A DNA stretch of 64,000 nt, taken from positions 16,306,001-16,370,000 of the forward strand of contig JBHGNT010000004.1 of assembly GCA_043228905.1 (NCBI GenBank), written 5' to 3'. Of the stretch, positions 10,930-20,957 are shown piece by piece. Position numbers and translations under genes: made by a program. Origin of the DNA: Azolla caroliniana. Lineage: Eukaryota > Polypodiophyta. Every line of letters starts with the position of its first letter. The first letter of the stretch is position 1. The notes beneath the pieces were generated by a model. That model was not told where the DNA came from. It saw only the letters and a program-made list of their open reading frames with translations, and ran no database searches.

Positions 10930-10995
10930 TCTTTAGTTCAATTGCTACAAGCTTGTGTTATGAGTGGGAGGTAAGAGGTTAAAGTCCTACTCGGA
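10930..10995 (+). promoter_or_regulatory. tRNA-like A box/B box outside any defined LTR
   Basis: A box TAGTTCAATTG (10934-10944) and B-like box GGTTAAAGTCC (10977-10987) start 43 nt apart. The surrounding 10.8-11.5 kb may be an unrecognised LTR, but no ends or coding region confirm that. Confidence 0.4.
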
Positions 10996-11555
10996 CCATA
11001 AGAGATTAGGTGGATAAATGAATGTGATAATGGACATTATGGTTACTCTTTTGCTAGCATCGAGCACCAAAAGGAAACATAGATCAAGTAAAGAAAAAAA
11101 CTATGGTGAATGCTAAAATAAAATAACACCCACTAATTTTGTTCGGGAGAGATCACTCTCGAATCGTATAAGAAGGTGAAGAGGGCTTATTCTTTGTCGA
11201 ATTCCAAAGAGAGAGCTAAGGTTGCGAATCAAGAGGGCCTACGAGTTCAACGACGACTAAAGATGACGTGGCCATCATTCCCAAAACTCGAGGATATCCC
11301 CTAGAGCTCTACTTGTGACCCTATCCTTTCCATTTACTCCTATCTTATTCCTATCATTCTTCGATTACTTGTTCTCTCCATGTAATCGAGTCGAGAATTT
11401 TCTCGTTGTACTTTCACTCTCTAAAACTTATTTTTGCATACAAAATTATAATATAATAAAGACACGTGGATTTTGGCAAAAGCGGCATGAAACAAGTCAT
11501 TGAATCATCTTGTCGGGAAACTCATCATGCCGGTACAAAGTCTTCGTCACAAGGA
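10996..11555. other. Unclassified sequence, possibly a degraded LTR
   Basis: There is no open frame of substance. The tRNA-like module just before it resembles the layout of the Gypsy LTRs elsewhere in the window, but I find no TG/CA ends, primer-binding site or partner copy. Confidence 0.3.
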
Positions 11556-11832
11556 TCGAAAAAGCTTTCAACTCTAACAAAGTTTAGAGTCTGGCAAGCC
11601 TTCGAGTCTAAGGAGCTTTTGAGTTCAAGGAGCCTTCAACTCTAAAGAGCTTTCGAGTCTGATGACCCTTTGACTTTGACGAGCCTTCAAGTTTGAAGAG
11701 ATTTCAACTCTTGGAACCTTCGAGTCCTGAGACCTTTAGACTCCTCAGAGCTTTCAATTCTCGAGGGCCTTCGAGTCTTGCGATCTTTAGACTCTAGGAG
11801 CTTTCGACTCTCGAGAGCTTTCAAGTCTCCAA
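11556..11832. repeat. About 17-bp tandem repeat (minisatellite)
   Basis: Roughly 15 degenerate units of the form CTTTCGAGTCTNNGAGC occur in tandem, alternating CTTTC and CCTTC starts. No unit is exact and no protein reading stays open through the array, so I treat it as non-coding. Confidence 0.75.
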
Positions 11833-13700
11833 ATGTCCACATAGTCAACCCATCCTCTTTGATTCAAGTCCTCGGTGGTGCCGCTCAAATTTCACATGCA
11901 CACATAACTTCGCGACATTGCATAGTCGATGGCACATGTGATCTACACCATCTAATCTTTATCCAAAAAAGTGCGCGAGTTTCCATTAGCTCGACTTTAT
12001 CAACCTTTGTCACCACGAAGAGCACTTGCCCAATATTTCTTTAACTCGTTAAGAGTTTGTGACAAATGGTGATGGGATGCCCCCCATGTGACGCTAATAT
12101 TTCTCTACGCGACTTACTTGAAGATTAGCTGATGCCTTAAGGTAGATTGTACCCTCATTTCCTAGCATGAGTCGACTTTTCATGCACCTCCATGCGTTAA
12201 AGATTGAGAGGTGCACCCCTTGCGACATCTTTTAATGTTTCAATCATGACCTTAACTACACAGATAAATCTTTAACCATCAATGTATAAGCATCTTGATC
12301 CGATAAATCTTTAACCATCAATTCATACTACCTCGATTGAATGCAAAATACCTAGGCAAACAATACATGAAGGGATTTACCACGTCATCCTTGGTCTCGG
12401 ATGTAGAGGACTCAATGTAAATGATGTTGTCGAATATGATGATGTTTCCTCCAATTCATCTTCCATGATTGCAAATATGAAATCATAACATGATCGCGAT
12501 ACCTTATTATGTAGGATGTTTGAGTGCAAGTGTGATGCAACGAAGGATGTTTGAATTCCGTTATTCAGTGCAATAGCAAGTAGGATGTTTGAGCGAAATT
12601 ATTCTATGTGATAGCATGTAGATGTTTGATTATTCTGTGTGATAGCAAGTGATTATTTTGTGCTTGATAGTGATTGTCCTATCTAAAACGTATGGGCAAA
12701 ATTATCGTTAATCCAATCCTTGAAAAAATTATCATTACAAGTAGTTGGTTGACTGTGGTCATTTTGGTCAGGCTCCTATCTTCGAGTAGGGCTCCTTCAA
12801 GTGAGTCGAGCTCCTCTCTTTTAGTCGGTCACTTGAGTGAAAGTGACTCAGGCTCTTGCTCTTTGAATTGAGCTCTCGCCTTTCAATCATGCTATTGGTA
12901 GATAGAAGGTAGTGAAAATATGGCCCATAAAACATTTACATTTTAATCACCATATCCATGTTGACATGATTTCAAAATACTATATATACACTTTGACACC
13001 AAATTCCCAATTCGAATCACACATATACACCCAATGTTGAATCACATATATACACTTTGACACCATATACGAAATGTTTGAAAATGCTTCCTCATTTATA
13101 TGAATCGTTTATACAAAATGGTTGATATACAAAATGTTCTTACAATGTAATGGCTAACAACCAAATTATATTTATTCATATAAAAAGGATAAATTACAAA
13201 ATTGGGAATATACAATATGGGATGGTTGGCCGAAATTATTAATAGTTTAAGATATCAGAAACCCCAAAACCCGTTGTGCCCATTTTGACAAAGTCATCCA
13301 AAGGATCTCCACATCTTCGTGTTCAAACCAATGCTCAAAACCCTACACCACATTACTTCTAGAACCAACATACTTCTACAAAAAAATACTCAAATCCAAA
13401 TTTGGTCCACACATACAAAATCAGGAGATTCCAATCCTTGAATGAACTCCTCTATGAGCATCTGAATTCTCTACTCACATAATAACCATAGTTAGTCCCA
13501 TGGGTTGCGGTGGGATGTGTGTTTTGTGATGTCTTCCCTAAATTAAGATACAATGGTCTCCGGGCATGCTACAAATTTTCCAAGCAACCATATCTACCAA
13601 AGTCTGTAAGGTGCAGGTCGCCAGATTATTCAATGTATCGTAGAAAACTATCAGGCTGGTCACCTTCTAAGATCCACGTTGGTTGGACTGTGCCACATCT
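11833..13700. other. AT-rich intergenic DNA
   Basis: No gene recognised. Short direct repeats occur (TATACACTTTGACACC near 12984 and 13049). The stretch 13510-13740 has a higher GC content and open frames on both strands without a match that I can name. Confidence 0.5.
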
Positions 13701-13749
13701 TCTTCCAAAGTGCCCACTAAGTGCAATGTGGGTATGAAAACATAATCTC

Positions 13750-14201
13750 ACTCAAGCACATGAACAAGGATGTTGTCCACCTTGGAGCTTTTGCTTGGCA
13801 ATTTGCACTTGAAATGGATCAACGATCCAATACCTATTAGAGACCTCTTGGGGTTGCTGGGTTAAAATTCCTACTTTCGACCATTGTACTTTTAGTGTGA
13901 AATCTCCCTTGGAGTTAGGGCTAACCCCAATCATGTATAAATAAGAGGTACTCCTCTTTGTCCAAACTAATGAATGATAATACCTATCTTCTCTTTGCTA
14001 ATCCTTGTATATTGTTTCTGTGCATACTCCTTGTGTATACTCTTTCTCTGTTTATATCAAATAGTGATCACAACACCTCACGCTTAATCTACAGTTGTTT
14101 GTTTCACATCAACAAGATCTCCACACTTGCTTCCACATAGTCGACCATAGTCGACCAACAGACTACACACAGTAGTCGATGAGACACTATGAGTGTTATC
14201 A
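13750..14201 (+). mobile_element. Probable 5' LTR of Copia F (left end not fixed)
   Basis: A TATA box (TATAAATAAG, about 13937) and a pyrimidine-rich leader precede an end at ATCA 14201. Three bases on lies a primer-binding site, TGATATAAGAGC (14204-14215), close to the initiator-tRNA-Met site TGGTATCAGAGC used by most plant Copia elements. Confidence 0.5.
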
Positions 14202-14302
14202 AGTGATATAAGAGCGATCTTGGAATCAAGCAACATCAGTATAAGAAGAGGTAGAAGTTTTGAAGGAAAAGAACAAGTCGACAAAATATCCAAAAAGGAA
14301 CA

Positions 14303-15425
14303 ATGGCCTCGACATCCTGTACAATTTCTAAAATCAGAAAGTTCGATGGCAAAAACTTTGCCCTATGGAAGGAGATGATACATGACGTGTTGATCATACG
14401 ACACCAGATCAAAACGATCAGGCATAACAACAAACCATAGACGATGACAGCCAAATAATGGTGATCGTTTGATGAGATTGTGATATGGACCATCCAATGC
14501 ATCTGGCTAAAAACGTCTACTTTAGCATGGCAAAAGAGACGACTGCATTCGCCCTATGGGAGAAGTCGAGCTCCTCAAAACTCAACTTGATTCGGCAATT
14601 GTTCAACATAAAGATGAGGGAGACAGAGATGGTGACCTCCCATATCAACACCTTTAGTCGAGTGCTAACAAAACTCTCCTCGCAAGGCTTGAACTTTGAA
14701 GAAGAAGTCAAGGCACTTGCAGTCCTTTCAAGACTCTCGACCAATTGGGAAGTATTCTGCATGACTGTCACCAACAATTCAACGAAGCTAACGCTCGACG
14801 AAGCGACCGTGGCAATGTTGTCAAAGGAGCTTTGAAGAAAGTCGATGGTACTCACCATCGATGACAATGCAGAAGCCCACTTCTCTAGGGGAATGGTTAA
14901 GAGGTCTGGCTGCAATCAAAGTAGGCTGAGAAGGAGACATGACCGACAATGGTCGAAGTCAAGAGGTGTGCCATCAAATGCCTACAACGCACATTGTAGG
15001 AAGGCCAGCCACCAAGTTGTTGACTATTCATCATTGAATAAGATGGGCAGAAGCCAAAGATTCGAGTGGGACGCATGCTATTCCGACTCGAACGAAACAT
15101 CTATTGACAACCACATTCATGTTGTCGAATCACCATTGGGAGGTCCTTTCATTATAAGGCTCGTCGACTGGTGAGATCTTGTATAGTGCACAAGATGCAT
15201 GAACGTGGTTGCTTGATTCGGGCACAACCTTTCTTATGACCCCTCACAAAGAATGGTTTCGAACTATTCAACTAGTGTCGGTTCGGTCCAACTCAAAAAT
15301 CTGCAGGAGTGCAAGATCACCAAAATAGGGGAAATACCCATTCGGCTACCGAATGGAAGCATCATACCCGATCATCTTAAGAGGAGTTTAATCTCGGCAT
15401 GTTGGCCGAAGATGATTACTTAACC
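14303..15425 (+). pseudogene. Copia F gag to protease fragment
   Basis: Gag starts at ATG 14303, with FDGKNFALWK shortly downstream, the usual Copia (UBN2-type) gag entry. It continues after a stop near 14440 and is open from 14485 to 14835 (ALWEK near its start). The retropepsin site reads LDSGTTF at about 15212, followed by HKEWF. A final Copia block is recognisable near 15385-15415, after which the reading is lost in unrelated sequence. At least three stops or frameshifts break it. It shares its gag with Copia G at 24.4-25.5 kb. Confidence 0.75.
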
Positions 15426-15429
15426 TCAC

Positions 15430-15970
15430 GGTAAATGCCAAATTGAGTTGTACCTTCACGGTAAACACAGGCCGGATACTTAACCTCCAGGTACCTTGAT
15501 CAAGGTTTGTGGTCGAAGAGATAGAAATTAACCATCAAACTTGATAGATAAACATAAGTAAAGAAAGGTTAACCAATCGGCTGTTATAACTAGAACACTA
15601 TTCGAATCAGCTCCAACCGATGTGCTTACAGAGTAGACTTAAAAATATGCTTGAAACACAAACACAATATGCCCAAATAAAATTATATTGAGACTGATAA
15701 ACACTTACAGGCCTATCCTTTTTCCTTTTTACAATGCTTTATGCCCCTTTATATAGGAAGCATGGAAAGGTTACATCAAGAAAATGCATGCCATTCACTA
15801 GGGAACTAAATTTTACAATTTCTACTTGGCATATTTATATTTCGGCCATTAATATTTATCTTGGTCTTTTCGGCTATATCCGGCTTCACACTTGTCTGGC
15901 TACATACTCCTTTTGGCCTTTCGGCCACAAATCCCCTTCTACACTATAGTCAACCTGCCTAGCTAACAAT
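15430..15970 (-). mobile_element. LTR-like sequence, unassigned
   Basis: On the minus strand a TATA box (CTATATAAAGGGGC, about 15750) and a purine-rich tract just outside the right edge (near 15978-16000) suggest a 3' LTR of a minus-strand element beginning TGTTAGCTAGG at about 15968. The left end is not fixed and no partner LTR is seen. Confidence 0.35.
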
Positions 15971-15974
15971 GATT

Positions 15975-16225
15975 TTAGTTCACCAGCCCTTCTATGCCCC
16001 CATTTGCATTTCTAAGAAGATCTATTAGTATTTCTAATCGATCCTTCGGTGGGGCTTGGTTGTGGCCATCGCCCATATCCACGAGTCTTCTAGTCATCTC
16101 TTCCCTAGAATATTGTCCTTCTACTTCCAATGCTTCATGGAGAGATCTGGATTTGATCCTCACCATTTCTTCCAAATCTTGTGAAGTTTGCCCTATTGAT
16201 TGTTCTACCCAGTAACTACCATGCT
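15975..16225 (-). pseudogene. Short open frame of unknown family next to the LTR-like sequence
   Basis: About 80 residues are open, Glu/Arg-rich and probably helical, ending GGIEGLVN at 15975. Its position directly before a purine tract and an LTR-like sequence suggests the C-terminus of a retroelement polyprotein, but I cannot match it to a domain. Confidence 0.3.
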
Positions 16226-16599
16226 CTATTATTTCTCATGATTCAAGTTCATCCACGATTTCCATATTTCCCCTTCATCAAAGAGGGTGTGATTCCCTAT
16301 CCATTCTCCTTCTATTATTCAACATGTTTTCAGAAATTTCTGACCTACAGGTTTGGCCGATCGAGTAGGTATGTTCCCTGGCGATTTCTTCTTAACCGAT
16401 TAATCGTGTTTCTTGTTGCTATGATAAGATGCTCACTTCAATTGTTGTAGATTGTTGCTTCCTCTAGTGCTTAAAAAAAAAATCAACCACCAAAATAGCC
16501 TTCCACTCAATTTCTAGCCATAGCTTCCACTCCTTGCCTATCACTATTTGAGTTTTGTTGTTTGCTTCTCTCATGTGCTGGTTGCTAGATCGTTCCATG

Positions 16600-16830
16600 C
16601 TCCTACACCTTCTCAGTGGTGCATAGAACCCGCTCTAATACCGAGTATTATGAAAACAATGAAGGGAGAAGGAAATTATAGAGAGGGATATTCAATAGAA
16701 TAAGAGGAAAGGGTATTTTTGTATTAAAGAGGAAGTATTACATGGGGCATATTGGACCCTAATTTCTGTAGCTACTCCCAACCAATCTTCCTTAATTTCT
16801 CTAATCATAACTACTCCATAACAACATACA
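16600..16830 (-). mobile_element. Possible Copia LTR edge with primer-binding site
   Basis: On the minus strand GGTATTAGAGCGGG (about 16643-16630) resembles the Copia primer-binding site TGGTATCAGAGC. LTR sequence would then lie to its right up to about 16826, where TGTTGTTATGG reads on the minus strand. No coding region confirms it. Confidence 0.3.
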
Positions 16831-17600
16831 TACACATGCAATAAAATTCAAACCGTAGTACTAATATTCGTGTTCGGTAGCCCAAACATTCGTTTTCATA
16901 TGTTTAAAAACAAATGCGTATGTTATTAAAACATTCTTGTGTTTTTTTTTACATTTTTTACCTTAACTCTCTTACCCTAAAACAATTACCGTATAATAAA
17001 TAATGAGTGCAAAAGTGTGGTATTTACCATACTTCAAGGGGGTTTTTCATACTCCAATGATAAGAATGTTTGCGAATGCGAATGCACGAATGAATGGTAC
17101 ACGTGGTTCATACTATGATTCAAACAATACAATACATATGGATATACACACACATATAGAACACACATGTGTTTTCTATACAAAGGCATTTAAAATGAGT
17201 TGTTGTCAAAATATATATTGGCACTAAGTGGTATTTTTATTAATTGTTTTTTTACGAAAGTGTCTCTAAAATAGTAAAATCTATATGTTTAAGGTTTTAT
17301 AAAGGATGTCATGAAAACACTGATACACTTTTGTTTCTTTTGTTGACTGTTTTTGTTTTCTTCTTGATGGATAGTGATCAATCGATATGCGGTCGACTTT
17401 GATCCAGATAGCAGTCGACAAACGGAGGAACCTTTAGGTTTTCGGGGCATTAGATTCTTCGGTAACTCTTTGTGATTTTATTTTTCTATTCTATCTTCTC
17501 CCAATCTAATCATGTATAATCAATATGTATTTTTTTTATTTGATTCAATGATGTTGTAGTGGTAATGGATTGGTTGTATAAAATGTATACATATGTGTAT
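16831..17600. other. AT-rich intergenic DNA
   Basis: No gene, RNA or array recognised. Confidence 0.5.
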
Positions 17601-17802
17601 GAGATGAATACCTCATTTGACATATATTTGATATGTGATTCGTGTCGTATACGTCCGAGGTTAATACCTCAATTGTGTATTACGTTCACCTACATATGTT
17701 ACGTATGTTTATGAGGTGAATACCCTGATTTCTATGTAAATGATATGTGATTAGTGTTGTATGTGTAAGAGGTCAATACCTCAATTGTGTATTACGTTCA
17801 CC
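17601..17802. repeat. Two-copy tandem duplication, 90-bp unit, period 112
   Basis: Copies at 17601-17690 and 17713-17802 share a GAGRTGAATACC start, a GATATGTGATT core and an identical end reading CAATTGTGTATTACGTTCACC. Confidence 0.8.
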
Positions 17803-19052
17803 CTTATTTTTAGCTATATGCCTCGATTACATGTCCCAATTTCATAATTTGTTGGCTATTTTATGTTACGATTTTTTTTTACTATACGCATGTGTAGTCA
17901 CATGTATACATATTTGATCGTATACATGTGATAAACATACATATGTGTATACTAGTTACTACGTGAGTTTTTATATCAAACATTGTCCTTTTCGAGGAAA
18001 GGATCTTGGTGGCCGTTGTCACATTTTTGTGAGAATGGCGTCGTCACCATCCTTTTTTTCAACAATTTTTTTGTTGTCATCCCCATTGGTCACTTCAATT
18101 TTGTTACGCGTTATAACAAAATGATCATAGCCACAATGGTGTTGAGAGGGTAGGGCTTGACCCACTTCATGTGAGGTCGCTCCTATGACACGCGCATCCA
18201 ACATCCCTCCCTCGTTACATGGATCTACGATGCCACCATGAGAACATCATTACAGAAGGCATTCGTAATGACGTAACCATGTGATGGGCCACGTGGGCCT
18301 ACTATGAAAAGAGGGCTCATTTGGCTTGACCATTAGGTTGCACTTTGGCGTATGCCATTGTAATTATGAGACTTGAGGTTAGGTAACGTACCAACATAGT
18401 TTTGTAGTAAACGAGGGGGAAATAAGGACTCTTGACATATATGTTTTTTTTTTTTAAAAACATATCTAGGAAAATGCCTTTGCATATCTCTCATACGTAT
18501 AAACATTAAACATTCAAAAGGAGCAAACCTATTTGGTTAGCTGAAGTCTTTCATGCATTTGTTCTGAAGGTCTCGAGTTCAAATATGACTAAGACTATAT
18601 AACATTCTTGATACATATGACTATAACACATGTTTAGACTTTAGGTCTAAGTGCACTTCGAGGTCCTCGTAATAGGACTTAAAGAGCCGAAACCACATGC
18701 GTGGGCAAAGAGACATAGTTTATTATTAACATTTTCCCGTGTTTAAACTATTCATGACGCAAACATACATGGTTGAGCTTTGGGGAGCCGCCATGAAAAA
18801 ATCGATATAGAGATCAGGGAAAGACATTCATTTGTCATCCCCATGGTTTTAAAAACACCTTTGTGTTACCATAGTAACTTGATCTTGAACCTCATCTCAT
18901 ACATCTAGAGGGGTATTGACGTGAGATCATGATATTGATTAATGTTTGCCCATGATATGTTTACATCACGACATAATGTTATGACTATTTGTCTGACCTT
19001 ATCCTATTTCTTTGCTAGAAATTATCATTCATTGGCTCATAATAACGACCCG
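17803..19052. other. Intergenic DNA, one weak tRNA-like stretch
   Basis: No gene recognised. Around 18526-18586 a degenerate D-arm-like TTGGTTAGC and a T-loop-like GAGTTCAAAT occur on the plus strand, weaker than the LTR modules elsewhere. Confidence 0.4.
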
Positions 19053-19289
19053 ATGGCATCCGCACAAGTGGAAGGAAATCAAGGAAATCCTCTTGCGCCA
19101 ATCCCCATTGAGTTGTATTTTTTACAAATACAAAATTTCCTTAATTCAACCTTGCATCAGATGACCGAACTTCGGGAATCTCATAGTCCTCTTGAGGCAC
19201 GTGTCATTAGTTTACAACGTGATACTAATAGACCCGATGAGGGTGAAGGTGAACCATCATTTGTCATAAGCTATCAGGAGCAGTACTAA
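19053..19289 (+). pseudogene. Possible gag N-terminal fragment cut by an LTR
   Basis: From the ATG at 19053, 78 residues are open: a short polar start, a helical segment with a LEARVISL coiled-coil look, and an acidic end. The frame ends at TAA just before the family D LTR at 19303. The shape resembles a Gypsy gag N-terminus, but I cannot assign a family. Confidence 0.35.
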
Positions 19290-19302
19290 GACAGAGAAGT
19301 AT

Positions 19303-19413
19303 TGTCAAGAACAGTACCAAAACAAAAAGGAATTAGTACTAAAAGATGAGGATCAGTACTAAGGTGTAGAACTCTCGAGAGGAGAGAGTGAGAGAGTGAG
19401 TGAGAGTGAGAGT

Positions 19414-19446
<33 letters not shown>

Positions 19447-19745
19447 TGAGGATAACAAATTATATATATTATGTTAAGGGAATATACAATAGTAGCTAGG
19501 AGGCTTAAGACTGGCGTTAAACCAATTTGGTTCGAAATAATGCCTTGTGCCTCCTTTTATAGTGTTCTTAGGAGTACTCTTGAAGTTTCTAGAATGTTCC
19601 CGAGAAATCTGGAATATACATCAATTTTCTATAGTAAAACCTAAATGAAAATAATATCTTTCGTATTACAACATATAGTCTAATGGTCAAGAGCTCGACC
19701 CATGTAACATAAGGGCATGGGTTCGAGCCTTGCCATATCATGACA
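19303..19745 (-). mobile_element. Family D LTR, 443 bp, inverted copy
   Basis: The reverse complement of the LTR at 5315-5757, same length, with TGTCA/TGACA ends, the GA (sense CT) microsatellite at 19377-19445 and a TATA-like ACTATAAAAGG near 19556 in minus-strand sense. On its right the purine tract CTATCCCCCCTTT (minus: AAAGGGGGGATAG) marks it as a 3' LTR of a minus-strand element. The left flank AGTAT has no matching duplicate on the right because the internal region is truncated. Confidence 0.85.
19672..19738 (+). promoter_or_regulatory. tRNA-like A box/B box in LTR D copy 2, antisense
   Basis: A box TAGTCTAATGG (19676-19686) and B box GGTTCGAGCCT (19720-19730) start 44 nt apart. It is antisense to the element, as in the first copy. 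Confidence 0.7.
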
Positions 19746-19834
19746 CTATCCCCCCTTTAAAACGACGAGTGTCACGAGTCTTGTCTAGATATTGACGATG
19801 GAAGTTTTCAAGAAGAGCACGAGCATTGATTTTG
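19746..19834 (-). pseudogene. Chromovirus D polyprotein C-terminal tail
   Basis: On the minus strand about 25 residues are open (ALLENFHRQY, ending with the polypurine tract), matching the end of the chromovirus D chromodomain region at 5215-5314. The upstream side is fused directly to PPR coding sequence at about 19835, so the rest of the element was lost. Confidence 0.7.
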
Positions 19835-20440
19835 AATACATATTAACCAAAGCATTCCCAACATGCAATTTATCTCAACCAGACCTTTTCTTTCAATATT
19901 AGCATGTATTGACTTGCCCTTACCCATGGTTCCAATCCTACCACAAGCTATAACAGGCATTTCCTGCTCCAGTATCCGGAATTTGTTTCATGAGGCTTGT
20001 TGTTTCAATCATAACATGTATTTCCCTACCCTTCCTAGTGGATTTATCGAAGCTTGAAAAAACTTTCTTGTGCCTCACCAAATAAACCACATTTAGAATA
20101 CATATGAAGTAATGCACTGCCAAGAGTTGTATCTCTTTCCAATAACCCTCTTCTAACATGTCAACATGTATCTTTCTTCCCTTGTTTATGGATAGAAGCA
20201 TAAGAAAATGTGCTAGCATTGGAGGACACTCACAATTCTGCATATTTTCAAAATAGCTTAGATCTTTCTTGGTTCAACGTATACTGAACCTCTTCAACAT
20301 AACCATACTCAGCATATTCACAAATCAATGCAGTCCAAGAGACTACATTTCTAGCTGGTAGTCCTGCTCAGCATACCCTGAGATAAGTGTTGTCCACTCA
20401 GGAACTAAACCATCTAATTGAGTTTGTGTAAAACAATGTA
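19835..20440 (-). pseudogene. Decayed PPR gene fragment
   Basis: Read on the minus strand in several frames, PPR blocks are recognisable: TTLISGYAEQ near 20390, NKGRKIH near 20165, KGREIH near 20020, KGKSIH near 19905 and GNALVNMYSK near 19850. These match the P, L and S motifs of the two intact PPR genes, but stops and frameshifts break every repeat. The fragment lies 0.5 kb beyond the 3' end of PPR gene 2, so it is probably a former tandem neighbour. Confidence 0.8.
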
Positions 20441-20957
20441 GCACTTTGTCATTGGCCCAAACTCGGCCCAAAAGGGAATTTCACTTTATATCACCTATGA
20501 CAATATAGTGATATATTTTCAGTCGTGACGATAAATAGTGAATCCAAACTTTGATGATGATGCTGTCATGAATTGAGCTGTTATATGGTTCATCATAACA
20601 TGGAAAATATCAATTCCCAGTTTGGAGGTGAAGTAGAAGCAATGCATGATTCATCTTTCATCTACTTGATGTCAAAAGAACAATCGTTTGATGACATCTG
20701 TACTCTAGTGAAACTGGCAACCCTCCCATGGGAGGAGATGATCTCCTGCATGACAAATTATCTCAACCCGATGTTGACTGAAGTTCCATTATCTACCCTA
20801 GTTGATTGCAACAATGATGAGTTATTGTGAACACCACTAATGCCTGCATTTTTCTCTTGAAATTGTATAGAAAAGCTCAGATTAAAATTCTGTGACTTCA
20901 ACTCAATGTACAAATAATTTTTTGCATCTTCAACATAAAATGGGTAGTTGATTCTAT
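20441..20957. other. 3' flank of PPR gene 2
   Basis: An open frame of 85 codons on the plus strand (20573-20830) has no family I recognise. It may be chance. No clear poly(A) signal can be assigned. Confidence 0.4.

Noticed and set aside
19676-19730. Functional tRNA gene
   Set aside because: A and B boxes are present but the acceptor stem does not pair and the T-stem is mostly wobble pairs. The same holds for the other modules.
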